From contig NZ_MCNV01000001.1 of the NCBI RefSeq assembly GCF_001718195.1, positions 372,001-436,000 of the forward strand: a DNA stretch of 64,000 nucleotides, in the 5' to 3' direction. This document shows, piece by piece, positions 35,581 to 44,043 of the stretch. The notes beneath the pieces are model-generated. The model did no database searches and was not told where the DNA came from. It was given only the letters and a program-made list of their open reading frames with translations. A program made the translations under genes and the position numbers. How positions within the stretch are numbered: the stretch's first letter is position 1; every line of letters begins with the position of its first letter. Origin of the DNA: Paraburkholderia nodosa. GTDB lineage: Bacteria > Pseudomonadota > Gammaproteobacteria > Burkholderiales > Burkholderiaceae.

Positions 35581-36258
35581 ATGAAAGACCGGCAGCTGGT
35601 ATCGCTTGCGCCCCTCGTTCGCGGCTCGCGCCGCGCCTTCTGCGTGGCGCTCTGCGCAGCGAGTCTCGCCGCGTGTACGCCGCTGCGCGTGGTCACGCAC
35701 AGCGTGAGCCGCACGGAAGCCGACGTGCCGGCGGGACACTACGTGATGGATGCGCATCACTGGAGCGTCGTGTTCGACGTCGATCACTTCCACTACACGC
35801 GCTTCGTCATGCGCTTCGACCGCGCGCAGGCGACGCTCGACTGGCAGGCAGGCGGCCTCGAAGCGGCCGCGGTCGACGCAACCATCGACGCCACGAGCCT
35901 CGACACCAATGTCAGTGCGCTCGACACCATGGTCAAAGGACCGCAGATGCTCGATGTAGCACGCTATGCGCAGATCCGCTTCACGAGCACGCACTTCGAG
36001 CGCACGGGCGAAGGGCGCGGCACGCTCACCGGTAATCTCACGATACGCGGCGTAACGCAACCGGTCACGCTCGACGTCACCTTGAACGGCTACGCGCCGA
36101 ATCCGCTCACGAAGCAGCCTACGTTAGGCTTCACCGCATCGGGCCATTTCAAGCGCTCGGCGTTCGGGTTGACGAGCTGGTATCCCGCCGTGGGCGACGA
36201 GATCGACGTGCGCATCGAGGCCGAATTCGAACAGCCGGCGCCGGGCGGAGCGCCGTAA
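35581..36258 (+). CDS. YceI-family lipoprotein
   Basis: Exported 225-residue lipocalin-like protein. The lipobox is LAAC-T (about residue 32), so it is a membrane-anchored form; many YceI proteins are soluble and periplasmic. The mature domain shows the family pattern: YVMDAHHWSVVFDVDHFHYT, LDTMVKGPQMLDVARYAQIRF in pieces, GNLTIRGVTQPVTLDV and SGHFKRSAFGLTSWYPAVGDE. Members bind isoprenoid lipids or amphiphiles. GGGAG lies before the ATG. It is transcribed toward tdh. Confidence 0.88.
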   Translation: MKDRQLVSLAPLVRGSRRAFCVALCAASLAACTPLRVVTHSVSRTEADVPAGHYVMDAHHWSVVFDVDHFHYTRFVMRFDRAQATLDWQAGGLEAAAVDATIDATSLDTNVSALDTMVKGPQMLDVARYAQIRFTSTHFERTGEGRGTLTGNLTIRGVTQPVTLDVTLNGYAPNPLTKQPTLGFTASGHFKRSAFGLTSWYPAVGDEIDVRIEAEFEQPAPGGAP

Positions 36259-36282
36259 CAGCTTCACCAAATCGATTCGCGT

Positions 36283-37314
36283 TCAGGCCGTGGTCCAGTC
36301 GAGAATCACCTTGCCGCTCTCGCCCGAGAGCATGGCCGCAAAGCCCTTCTCGTAGTCGTCCACCCCGAAGCGGTGCGTGATGATGGGCGAGAGATCGAGC
36401 CCGCTCTGCAGCATCGCGACCATCTTGTACCAGGTCTCGAACATCTCGCGGCCGTAAATGCCCTTGATTTCCAGCCCCTTGAAGATGACCTGATTCCAGT
36501 CGATGGCGGTTTGCGCGGGCGGAATGCCGAGCAGCGCCACCTTGCCGCCGTGGTTCATCGACTCGAGCAACGCCGTAAACGCGCTCGGCACGCCCGACAT
36601 TTCGAGGCCCACGTCGAAGCCTTCGGCCATGTGCAGTTCGTTCATCACGTCGCGCAGCGACTCGCGCGAAACGTTCACGGCGCGCGTTGCGCCCATCCTG
36701 CGCGCAAGCTCGAGCCGGTAGTCGTTGACGTCCGTGATGACGACGTTGCGCGCCCCCACGTGCTTCGCGATCGCCACCGCCATGATGCCGATCGGCCCCG
36801 CGCCCGTAATCAGCACGTCCTCGCCCACGAGGTTGAACGAAAGCGCCGTGTGCGTGGCATTGCCGAACGGATCGAAGATCGCGGCGAGATCGTCGGAGAT
36901 CTCGGGCGGAATCTTGAACGCGTTGAAGGCCGGAATCACGAGGTATTCGGCGAACGCGCCTTCGCGGTTCACGCCGACGCCCGTGGTGTTGCGGCACAGG
37001 TGACGCCGCCCCGCGCGGCAATTGCGGCAAAAGCCGCAGGTGATATGCCCTTCGCCCGATACGCGATCGCCAATCTGGAAGCCGCGCACCTCCTGGCCCA
37101 TTTCGACGATCTCGCCCACGTATTCGTGGCCCACGTGCATCGGTACCGGAATGGTCTTCTGCGCCCAGTCGTCCCATTTCCAGATGTGGATGTCCGTGCC
37201 ACAGATCGCGGTCTTGCGGATCTTGATCATCACGTCGTTGTGGCCGACTTCGGGCTTCTTCACGCGCGTGAGCGTGAGTCCGGGCGCGCGTTCGAGTTTG
37301 GCGAGTACTTTCAT
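36283..37314 (-). CDS. tdh: L-threonine 3-dehydrogenase
   Basis: Zinc- and NAD-dependent enzyme that converts L-threonine to 2-amino-3-ketobutyrate. The 343-residue product is full length. It shows the catalytic zinc site CGTDIHIW (C38, H43), [12 protein letters not shown], the structural zinc Cys set [15 protein letters not shown], and the NAD site [13 protein letters not shown]. It is the second gene of a kbl-tdh pair, 17 bases after the kbl stop. Confidence 0.96.
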   Translation of the reverse strand: MKVLAKLERAPGLTLTRVKKPEVGHNDVMIKIRKTAICGTDIHIWKWDDWAQKTIPVPMHVGHEYVGEIVEMGQEVRGFQIGDRVSGEGHITCGFCRNCRAGRRHLCRNTTGVGVNREGAFAEYLVIPAFNAFKIPPEISDDLAAIFDPFGNATHTALSFNLVGEDVLITGAGPIGIMAVAIAKHVGARNVVITDVNDYRLELARRMGATRAVNVSRESLRDVMNELHMAEGFDVGLEMSGVPSAFTALLESMNHGGKVALLGIPPAQTAIDWNQVIFKGLEIKGIYGREMFETWYKMVAMLQSGLDLSPIITHRFGVDDYEKGFAAMLSGESGKVILDWTTA

Positions 37315-37331
37315 TTGATTCGCAATCCTTG

Positions 37332-38531
37332 TTAAATCACGCCGAGCTGCCGCCCGACCCGCGCAAACGCCTCGACGGCGCGGCCGATCTGTGCGGACGT
37401 GTGCGCGGCGCTCATCTGCGTGCGAATGCGCGCGCGGCCCTTCGGCACGACGGGATACGAAAAGCCGATGACGTAGACGCCCTCGTGCAGCAGCGCGTCG
37501 GCCATTTTCGAGGCGACCTGGGCGTCGCCCAGCATCACCGGAATGATCGGGTGCTCGCCGGGCACGAGCGTGAAGCCGAGCGCGCTCATTTCGCGACGGA
37601 ACTGTGCGCCGTTCTCGCGTACCTGGCGGCGCAGTTGTGCGCCCTCGTCGCTCTCAATCAACTCGAGCACCGCAAGCGTGGCGGCCGCGATGCTCGGCGT
37701 CAGCGTGTTCGAGAAAAGATAGGGGCGCGAGCGCTGGCGCAGCAAGTCGACGACTTCCTGCTTCGCCGCGATATAGCCACCCGACGCGCCACCCAGCGCC
37801 TTGCCGAGTGTGCCGGTGATGATGTCCACGCGCTGCAGGACGCCGCAGTGCTCCGGCGTGCCGCGCCCATGCTCGCCGATGAAGCCGACCGCGTGCGAGT
37901 CGTCGACCATCACGAGCGCGTCGTAGCGGTCCGCGAGATCGCAGATGCCCTTGAGGTCGGCGATGATGCCGTCCATCGAAAACACGCCGTCGGTGGCGAT
38001 GAGCTTGTAGCGCGCGCCGGCTTCGTCCGCTTCTTTCAGCTTTGCTTCGAGATCCGAAAGATCGTTGTTCTTGTAGCGATAGCGGCGCGCCTTTGAAAGG
38101 CGCACGCCGTCGATGATGCTTGCGTGATTGAGTTCGTCGCTGATGATGGCGTCTTCTTCGCCGAGCAGCGTTTCGAAGAGACCGCCGTTCGCGTCGAAAC
38201 AGCTGGAATAGAGAATGCAGTCTTCGGTTTGCAAAAACGTGGCGAGCGCGCTTTCGAGCTGCTTGTGCACGCTTTGCGTGCCGCAGATGAAACGCACCGA
38301 CGCCATGCCGAAACCATCGCGCTCGAGCCCGTCCTTTGCGGCGGCGATGAGACGCGCGTCGTTGGCGAGGCCGAGGTAGTTGTTTGCGCAGAAGTTGAGC
38401 ACGTCGCTGCCGTCTGCGAGCCGGATGTCGGCCGACTGCGGCGTGGCGATCACGCGCTCGTTCTTGTAGAAGCCATCGGCGCGAATCTGGTCGAGCGTCG
38501 CGCGCAAGTGGTCGAGATACGGGGTACGCAT
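37332..38531 (-). CDS. kbl: Glycine C-acetyltransferase (2-amino-3-ketobutyrate CoA ligase)
   Basis: PLP enzyme that cleaves 2-amino-3-ketobutyrate with CoA to glycine and acetyl-CoA, completing threonine breakdown begun by Tdh. The 399-residue protein has the expected length. Motifs: [36 protein letters not shown] and the PLP-lysine region [21 protein letters not shown] precedes the ATG. The gene is divergent from an XRE-cupin regulator, separated by 163 bases with a likely operator. Confidence 0.96.
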   Translation of the reverse strand: MRTPYLDHLRATLDQIRADGFYKNERVIATPQSADIRLADGSDVLNFCANNYLGLANDARLIAAAKDGLERDGFGMASVRFICGTQSVHKQLESALATFLQTEDCILYSSCFDANGGLFETLLGEEDAIISDELNHASIIDGVRLSKARRYRYKNNDLSDLEAKLKEADEAGARYKLIATDGVFSMDGIIADLKGICDLADRYDALVMVDDSHAVGFIGEHGRGTPEHCGVLQRVDIITGTLGKALGGASGGYIAAKQEVVDLLRQRSRPYLFSNTLTPSIAAATLAVLELIESDEGAQLRRQVRENGAQFRREMSALGFTLVPGEHPIIPVMLGDAQVASKMADALLHEGVYVIGFSYPVVPKGRARIRTQMSAAHTSAQIGRAVEAFARVGRQLGVI

Positions 38532-38644
38532 GAATCGTGCTCCTCACATCGCTGCGGCCTGCCGCAGTTTTGCTGCGACAGGCCTGCGGTTTGTCTGCAG
38601 TTTGCTATAGTCGCCGTCAGCCGTTGGCGAAAATTTCCTTTATT

Positions 38645-38670
38645 TCGAACCCGAGTTCGATATGTCGAAC
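38645..38670. promoter_or_regulatory. Possible operator in kbl/XRE divergent region
   Basis: TCGAAC (38645-38650) and GTTCGA (38655-38660) form a perfect inverted repeat around CCGA; a third TCGAAC half-site lies at 38665-38670. A natural place for the XRE-cupin regulator to bind. Confidence 0.45.
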
Positions 38671-38694
38671 GCACTCTAATCGATGAGGCCGTGA

Positions 38695-39348
38695 ATGGCA
38701 AGCACCCGCAAACCGCGATCCGCCCCGGCGGGCGCCGTTCCTGACGCCCCTGCGTCGGCCGCAACTCACGTACTACCTGCTTCCGCCATGCCGGCCATCG
38801 CGCCGCCGCGCGTGGGCGAGCAGATCCAGCGGCTGCGCACCGAGCGCAAGATGACGCTCGACGACCTCTCGCGCGCCGCGGGCGTCTCAAAATCCATGCT
38901 ATCGGAAATCGAGCGCGACAAGGCGAACCCGACCATTGCCGTGGCATGGCGGCTCACGAACGCGCTGGGCGTCAAACTCGATTCGCTGTTCGCCGCCCCG
39001 AAGGCGCCCGAGGCGATCGCGGTGGCCGGGCCGCACGACATCCCAACGCTGCACGGCCACGACGCGGGTTACCAGTTGCGCGTGTGGGGACCCATTGAGC
39101 TGGCCGGCCACTTCGAATGGTATGAGCTAACGCTCAAGCCCGGCGGGGCGCTGGTTTCGGCCGCGCACGAACCCGGCACGCGCGAGCATCTCACTGTGCT
39201 GCAGGGAAGCATCGAGGTGGAGGCGGCCGGCGCGACGCAGCGTCTGAAGGCCGCGGACACGGCGCGCTACATTGCCGATCAGGCGCATGCGATCCGCAAC
39301 GCCGGCAAGGGTGAAGCACGCGCGCTGCTGGTGGTGATTCACGGCTGA
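38695..39348 (+). CDS. XRE-family regulator with cupin domain
   Basis: A 217-residue regulator: a disordered Ala/Pro-rich start, an XRE helix-turn-helix (about 40-96; GEQIQRLRTERKMTLDDLSR and AAGVSKSMLSEIERDKANPT) and a C-terminal cupin (about 130-215) that would bind a small ligand. Such proteins commonly control nearby amino-acid catabolic genes; here the divergent kbl-tdh operon is the obvious candidate, with threonine or glycine as a possible signal. The start ATG has GAGG eight bases upstream. Confidence 0.88.
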   Translation: MASTRKPRSAPAGAVPDAPASAATHVLPASAMPAIAPPRVGEQIQRLRTERKMTLDDLSRAAGVSKSMLSEIERDKANPTIAVAWRLTNALGVKLDSLFAAPKAPEAIAVAGPHDIPTLHGHDAGYQLRVWGPIELAGHFEWYELTLKPGGALVSAAHEPGTREHLTVLQGSIEVEAAGATQRLKAADTARYIADQAHAIRNAGKGEARALLVVIHG

Positions 39349-39407
39349 CGGCCCGCCTCACGGCTGGCGCTGACCGAACGGACGAGGCTGCGCGATCGGT
39401 CCGACTA

Positions 39408-39423
39408 CTGTATATTTATACAG
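39408..39423. promoter_or_regulatory. LexA (SOS) box
   Basis: CTGTATATTTATACAG matches the LexA consensus CTG-N10-CAG with an AT-rich centre and near-perfect symmetry (ACTGT...ACAGT). It lies 24 bp before the start of the 39447 gene, where bound LexA would block transcription. Confidence 0.7.
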
Positions 39424-39446
39424 TGAAAGTCCGACTGGAGCCGTCG

Positions 39447-39854
39447 ATGTCCCTCCCAACCGAACTACCGCGTGAGCCCGCTCTGGCGGCCTTGCGCTTT
39501 CAGGCCGCCGCACGCGACCTCGAACACATCGTTCGCAACATCGCGCAGCGTTATATCGCGCGGCAGGTGCCGCTAACGTGGCGCCTGCTGCATGCCATCG
39601 AGGCCGAAGCCCTCGCGGATCTCGGCTTTGCCAGCCGCCACGACGCCTTGATGCTTGGCCTCTTTCAGCGGCCGGGCGACCTCGCCTGGCCAGAAACCGA
39701 CGAGGCCGTCGACTTCGGACACTCCAACGCGTTGCCGGCGGTATTTGCATTCGCGGTGTCGGCCTACGAACGCGCCGCACAAGGCGCGGAAGAGTCGCGC
39801 CGGCAGGCAAGACGCCACGACGCGGTACGGCGTGCGAGGGCTTGGGGTGGCTGA
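39447..39854 (+). CDS. Unknown protein under a LexA box
   Basis: Not recognised. The 135-residue product starting MSLPTELPREPALAALRFQA has TGGAG seven bases before the ATG. It is helical and soluble (AARDLEHIVRNIAQRYIARQ, VPLTWRLLHAIEAEALADLG), with a basic Arg/Ala-rich C-terminus. An upstream GTG at 39423 overlaps the LexA box and is less likely. It precedes, on the same strand, a recombinase-like gene at the chromosome origin, so it may be expressed during DNA damage and act on replication or segregation. Confidence 0.65.
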   Translation: MSLPTELPREPALAALRFQAAARDLEHIVRNIAQRYIARQVPLTWRLLHAIEAEALADLGFASRHDALMLGLFQRPGDLAWPETDEAVDFGHSNALPAVFAFAVSAYERAAQGAEESRRQARRHDAVRRARAWGG

Positions 39855-39869
39855 TCATCGAGCTATCGC

Positions 39870-39875
39870 TATAAT
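39870..39875 (+). promoter_or_regulatory. -10 box before recombinase-like gene
   Basis: Perfect TATAAT 24 bases before the ATG at 39899. TGGCTG at 39848-39853 is a weak -35 candidate at 16 bp spacing. It lies just after the stop of the 39447 gene, so the recombinase-like gene can be transcribed on its own. Confidence 0.45.
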
Positions 39876-39898
39876 GTTCGTGTAACGCAACTAACGGA

Positions 39899-40900
39899 AT
39901 GATAGAGATGGCGTCTTCGACTTCCTCACGCGACCTCTTCGACCAGCAACGCCAGGACTGGCAGCGCGACCCCGTCGCGGCGTTCGACGCCTGGCTCGCC
40001 TCGCAGGACTTGCGCCGTTCGTCCGCCGAGGTCTATCGCGTGCAATGGGGACGCTTCCTCGAATGGCTCGCGCTCAAGCGCAAGACGATCATGACCGTCG
40101 ATACGGGCACGATCGCCGAATTCGTCGCTAGCCTCGATATAAAAAAACCGCAGCGGCTTCGCTACCTGCGGCTCATCGAGCGCGTGCTCGATCACGTGCG
40201 CGAAATCGAACTCGCCTCCACGAATCCGGCGCGCTTCATCGCCCAGGACGGCGAAGCCGCATGGCGCAACGCGCGCGAAAACGAGCCGACCGGCTTCCTG
40301 ACGCCCGCCGAGCGCGCCGCGATCATCGGCCAATTGTTCTCGCCGCTCGTCGAGCCATCGGCTGCGAAACGATGGCGCGAGCGCCGCGACCGTGCGCTCG
40401 TTGCCATCTTCCTGGGCGGCGGATTGAAAACGGGAGACGCCATCGCGCTCACGCTCGATTGTGTGGCGATCGGCTCGGAGTGGGTCACGATTGAAGCCGC
40501 CAATCCGGCGTTTACGCGCGTCACGCGACTGACGCCATTTGCCGTCGACGTGCTCGGCGCCTGGCTCGAAGCGCGCCGCCTGGCCGGACTGCCCGGGCAG
40601 TTGGTGTTTCCGGGTTCGCCCTCAGGGCGCCCCATGCACAAGGCCACAGTGCTGCGCGCCATCGACGCATTGATGGAAGCGGCGGGCGTGGCGAAAACGC
40701 GCGCCGAACGCGCGAGTCCGCAGACCTTGCGTAACTCGTTCGCGGCAGACCTGTTCGAGCGCGGCGTGGATATCGATCAGGTAGGGCAGTGGCTCGGCTT
40801 TCTGCAGCCGATCTCTGCGGGGAGGCTCCATCGTGCATGGAAGACGTGGGCGGAACGCGAGGCGCCGCAGCACGTATCGGCGCAAAACGACGAGGCATGA
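39899..40900 (+). CDS. Tyrosine-recombinase-fold protein lacking most catalytic residues
   Basis: 333 residues with the shape of XerC/XerD: an N-terminal SAM-like core-binding domain (about 10-115) and a C-terminal catalytic-fold domain (about 130-320). Compared by eye with XerD, Arg I is Lys177 (GGGLKTGD), the HxxR His is Gln275 (SPQTLRNS) while its Arg278 is kept, the second His is Phe301 (LGFLQP), and the Tyr nucleophile position is Leu310. It should therefore bind DNA but not cut it. It stands between a LexA-box gene and kfrA at the origin, suggesting an architectural or regulatory role. The start is the ATG at 39899 or 39908. Confidence 0.8.
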   Translation: MIEMASSTSSRDLFDQQRQDWQRDPVAAFDAWLASQDLRRSSAEVYRVQWGRFLEWLALKRKTIMTVDTGTIAEFVASLDIKKPQRLRYLRLIERVLDHVREIELASTNPARFIAQDGEAAWRNARENEPTGFLTPAERAAIIGQLFSPLVEPSAAKRWRERRDRALVAIFLGGGLKTGDAIALTLDCVAIGSEWVTIEAANPAFTRVTRLTPFAVDVLGAWLEARRLAGLPGQLVFPGSPSGRPMHKATVLRAIDALMEAAGVAKTRAERASPQTLRNSFAADLFERGVDIDQVGQWLGFLQPISAGRLHRAWKTWAEREAPQHVSAQNDEA

Positions 40901-40947
40901 AACGTCGCGTCGGCCGGCGATTGAACGTTTGAGAGGCGTGTGCGCGC

Positions 40948-40965
40948 CTCCCGTAAAAGCTCACG
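40948..40965 (-). repeat. Distal origin-type iteron
   Basis: CTCCCG-N6-CTCACG, one mismatch. It lies in the 65-bp gap between the convergent recombinase-like gene and kfrA-like gene, 1.6 kb left of the main array and in the opposite orientation to it. Confidence 0.6.
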
Positions 40966-42168
40966 TCAAGCCTGTTCGTGTGAATGCTTGCCGGCCATGA
41001 AGCGCGCGTACGCCGCAAGCTTCGTCGCGCCCGTGCCCGAGGTGTGCTCGCACTCCGGGCAAGTGAATTCGAAACCATCGTCCACTTCGGACAACTCTGG
41101 TTCCCCTTCGTGACAGTTAGGACAACGCGCCGGCAAGGCGACTTGACCGTCGACCACGGTGCCGAGACTCGCCAGTTCGGCTGCGCCCAGCCGGCCCGCG
41201 GCAGCGAGTGAACACAGCAACGACGCGACCGAGGTATCGAGTCCCTGCTGCCCGCGTAATGCGGTGACCTGCCGGGTAAGCACGTCCACTTCGTCGGACC
41301 GTTCGCGCAGCACGGCGTCGAGCCGGTCGGCGCGGGCCTTCGCCGTCGCCAACTGCTGGATGAAATCGAATTCCTTCTTGCTGGCATCGCGCTGGGCCGC
41401 CTGCCACGTCGACGACATGGTGCGCAGCGAATCGAGTTCGACCAGCATGGGCTTCACGCGCCGTTCGGCCTCGGCGAGCGCGTCCTTGATCTGCTGCGCG
41501 TAGTGCTCGGTGCTCTTGCGCATTTCCTCGTGCAAGCCGTCGATGCGGTCGCGCAGCCCCGCGTTGGTGGTCTGCTCCGCCTCGATCCGCTTGCGCAGGG
41601 CGTCGTTTTCCATCTCCAGACGCTGTACCAGCACTTCCCGATTGCCATGCGCTGCGACGCCCTGCGCGGACGCCGCGGCGAGCTGGCTTTCGAGTTCGCG
41701 CACCCGCTCATAGGCCGCTTCCACGCGCGCTTCGCTGCGCTGCAGCATCTCATCGGCGGCTGAACGACGGGCCTCGGCCTCCCGGGTCGCCTGCTCGGCA
41801 TCGAGGCGGCCGGCTTCGAATTCCGTACGTTCCGCCTGCAGGGCTTCGCCCGCGAGCGCGAGCGCTTCCTCGAAAAGCGCGCCCAGCAGCTCGCCGGCGC
41901 GCTCTTCCAGTGCGGGCGGAATTGCCCCGGCGCCGACACGCACTTTGGAGGTCGCGCGAATGCGCTGCCAGAAAAGCTCTATATCCTTGGGGATGTCGCT
42001 GGCGCTTCCGGTTTGGGTCAGCTCGCGGACGGCAGCCATCGACGGCTTGATCTCGAAATCGAAGAACAAGCGTTTGCAGGCGTGTAAGGACAGTTCCTGC
42101 CTGCGTGCTCCGTTTTTTCGCAAATCCTCGATTTCTTCGCGGATTGCCTGTCGGTCCTGGTCTCGCAT
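40966..42168 (-). CDS. kfrA: KfrA-like DNA-binding coiled-coil protein with zinc ribbon
   Basis: A 400-residue protein. The N-terminal KfrA-type DNA-binding region (about 1-90) is followed by a long continuous coiled coil (about 100-330, rich in Glu/Ala/Arg heptads), then a zinc-ribbon-like end with CPNC and CPEC pairs about 24 residues apart. KfrA proteins of plasmids bind their own promoter and form filaments that aid segregation. The Cys-ribbon end is not part of the plasmid KfrA I know. The start is the ATG at 42168, with GAGAAGA upstream. A perfect inverted repeat at 42318 may be its operator. Confidence 0.82.
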   Translation of the reverse strand: MRDQDRQAIREEIEDLRKNGARRQELSLHACKRLFFDFEIKPSMAAVRELTQTGSASDIPKDIELFWQRIRATSKVRVGAGAIPPALEERAGELLGALFEEALALAGEALQAERTEFEAGRLDAEQATREAEARRSAADEMLQRSEARVEAAYERVRELESQLAAASAQGVAAHGNREVLVQRLEMENDALRKRIEAEQTTNAGLRDRIDGLHEEMRKSTEHYAQQIKDALAEAERRVKPMLVELDSLRTMSSTWQAAQRDASKKEFDFIQQLATAKARADRLDAVLRERSDEVDVLTRQVTALRGQQGLDTSVASLLCSLAAAGRLGAAELASLGTVVDGQVALPARCPNCHEGEPELSEVDDGFEFTCPECEHTSGTGATKLAAYARFMAGKHSHEQA

Positions 42169-42317
42169 ATTCGTCTTCTCGGCGGTGGAGTGGACGAATA
42201 ATAACAAATTACGTTCTATTTGCTACGTTTTTGAGTCCTGAGCTTGCCAGCGGTAGGGTGATGGCCGTCAAGGGGCCATCTAGCTCGTCACGAGAAGAGA
42301 TCAGCGCGGGTTTTCCG

Positions 42318-42341
42318 TGAAACAAATCGAACTTTGTTTCA
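42318..42341. promoter_or_regulatory. Perfect inverted repeat upstream of kfrA
   Basis: TGAAACAAA (42318-42326) and TTTGTTTCA (42333-42341) flank TCGAAC. A further half-site TTGTTTCA lies at 42391-42398. It is 150 bp upstream of kfrA and a good candidate KfrA operator. Confidence 0.5.
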
Positions 42342-42568
42342 TAAGCCCTTGTAAACGCGTGAATTTCTCGCCTGATTCTACTGCGATCCGTTGTTTCACG
42401 CGAGCCGCCTCGGGGAGGTGGCGCGGTGGTGGGTTAGGAATGTGGATATCTCGGGTAGCTCGCGGGAGGATTCTTGCTTGAGAGATATAAAAGTAAACAC
42501 CCTTGATACCGGTTAAAAACGTTAACGCCACGGCAAATCCTTGCCTGGCGGGGGTTTCCGGCCGATCA

Positions 42569-43924
42569 GGTGAAGCTTTACGGGACCTTGGGTGAGCCCC
42601 TGCGGGACAGTTCGGTGGCGGGCTTCGGGAACGCCGGTGAGCCACTGCAGGAGAGGACGTGAGCGGGTTCAGGAGCGGGGGGATTCTTGACTTCCCGGCA
42701 AGGGTGAGGCGATACGGGAGGCCACGGACGGGCATATCACGCACGGCCGGGCCCGGCTCCGATGTTACGGAAAATGCAACGGTGAGGGGATTCGGGAGCG
42801 GTGATTCGCGCCATTTTTTGCCTAAATCGAGGGGCTGAAATGCGTGCGGTGAGAAGAATCGGGAAAAAATGCAGTTCGAAGGTGAAGTTTTTCGGGAGCC
42901 AACGCCCGAAATCGGGCGAAATGGGCGCTTTCAGGGCCCAGAGGTGAGCTTTTTCGGGGGCTGCCATCGAGCCGCACGAATCTTCCGGCTGCGCGAAGGA
43001 CGTTCCCGAAGACTTCACGCGACAGAGGGTGAGGATTTTCGGGAGATTGCCGCAGTGCCGCGAAAGTCTCAGGATCCGCCGACGCTCTTTAGCTAAGGTG
43101 AGGTTTTTCGGGAGCATTTTTTGGCATATTTCCTGCCGAAGGTGAGCAGTTTCGGGAGAAAGTTGGCGTTCACTGCGCTGCAGACGCCGAGAATACGGGC
43201 TCGCGGAGGGTGTTACTCCCGGTTGTCATCCGGTATGGGTGAGAATATTCAGGAGGTTTTTCTCGGCAAACTCGCATATGCCTGAATCTCGTGTCTCGAT
43301 CTGAGGTGAGGGAATGCGGGAACCGATATCGCCTTCCCCCGCCTGCCACACATGTGGATAAGTTACGGAATCCATTGATTTTTTCTTTGCGGCGCAATGA
43401 GCGGTGAGGATTTCCGGGAGGCGCCACGACGGTGCAGCGCAACCGGACCGGGATGCAAAAGGTGAGATTTTTCGGGAGCAATTCCGGCGTAACAGCCGCA
43501 GCGTCGGCTTTCGGGAGCGCGCCAATAACTTTGGCCCGCACGACGACAGGTGAGGATTTTCGGGATACCTGGGGCACTCCCTCGTAACGCGCTGATGATT
43601 TGGCGCTTCGATCGCCGTGTCGGACAGCTTTTGCCGCCACAAGTGGGACTTTCCGATCGTTTTGTCCGTGCGGCGGGCCACGCTTTGTTGCAGTGCGATC
43701 GCACCGTTGTGGATTTTTTAGCCGGCAACCGGTTGGTTGCCAGGATTTCGCGACCATCGACGGACTTTTTTCACCGTCAGCACGAAAATATTTAAGGTGA
43801 GCGAATACGGGAGCCGATGGCAACCTTTGGTACTCAGGCAGAAATGCGGGATCCGGCCGGAGCGTGCATGACGCAAAGCGCCCCACTGGATGGGCATCTG
43901 ACCAAAGGTGAGGCGATACGGGAG
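42569..43924 (+). repeat. Iteron array, about 19 copies of GGTGAG-N6-CGGGAG
   Basis: Exact copies start at 42703, 42781, 43028, 43097, 43141, 43403, 43461, 43796 and 43907. Copies with one mismatch start at 42591, 42636, 42848, 42881, 42943, 43238, 43305 and 43549. Copies with two mismatches start at 42569 and 42658, and a poor one at 42614. All are on the plus strand. The first five (42569, 42591, 42614, 42636, 42658) are regularly spaced by 22-23 bp, as plasmid iterons are; later ones are 44-120 bp or more apart. Two central sequences recur: T-rich (GATTTT, GTTTTT, ATTTTT) and GCGATA/CGAATA. These should bind the RepA encoded next door. Confidence 0.9.
43353..43361 (-). promoter_or_regulatory. 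DnaA box
   Basis: TGTGGATAA, the perfect complement of TTATCCACA, inside the iteron array. It is followed within 15 bp by the T-rich stretch at 43376-43389, a likely unwinding element. This suggests DnaA helps RepA open the origin. Confidence 0.75.
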
Positions 43925-43969
43925 GGTGCCGCGGTGAGCGGCGCGCGCGAGATGCGCATCACCGGCAAT

Positions 43970-44000
43970 GGTGAGGGAGGCCCTATAGACGCCTATCACC
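43970..44000. promoter_or_regulatory. Inverted half-iterons before repA (likely autoregulation operator)
   Basis: GGTGAGGGAGGC (43970-43981) faces GCCTATCACC (43991-44000) across nine bases. The arms contain an iteron half (GGTGAG) and a near-copy in opposite orientation. Rep_3-type plasmids commonly carry such an inverted repeat of the iteron sequence at the rep promoter, where Rep dimers repress. It ends 43 bp before the repA ATG. Confidence 0.55.
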
Positions 44001-44043
44001 ACAGACGGTATCCTTTCGCGAAATTCTCTTCTCGACCCGACGC

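Larger units (their letters stand above)
42169..44043. other. Replication origin region of the secondary replicon
   Basis: A 1.87-kb stretch without genes between kfrA and repA. From left to right: kfrA promoter and inverted repeat (42318), AT-rich tract (42480-42530), DnaA-like box TGTGGATAT (42441-42449), iteron array (42569-43924), perfect DnaA box (43353-43361) beside an AT-rich block (43362-43392), a 230-bp iteron-free part with T/A runs (43567-43795), and an inverted repeat before repA. Minus-strand ORFs in it are products of the repeats and are not accepted. This is the expected layout of an iteron-driven origin. Confidence 0.85.

Noticed and set aside
42391..42400. TTGTTTCACG as a possible half of a chromosome 1-type parS (GTTTCACGTGAAAC)
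   Set aside because: Only one arm is present; the segment is better explained as a half-site of the inverted repeat at 42318.
43003..43020. A reverse-oriented iteron-like sequence inside the array
   Set aside because: The halves are out of register by one base, with several mismatches, so it was left out.
42569..43924. Repeated units that might suggest a CRISPR array
   Set aside because: Units are 18 bp with a variable centre and irregular spacing, with no uniform spacers and no cas genes. They match plasmid-type iterons beside repA.
42301..44002. Minus-strand ORFs of 80-240 residues across the origin
   Set aside because: They are read through the iterons, carry repeated fragments of translated repeat, and have no ribosome sites. 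The region is noncoding.
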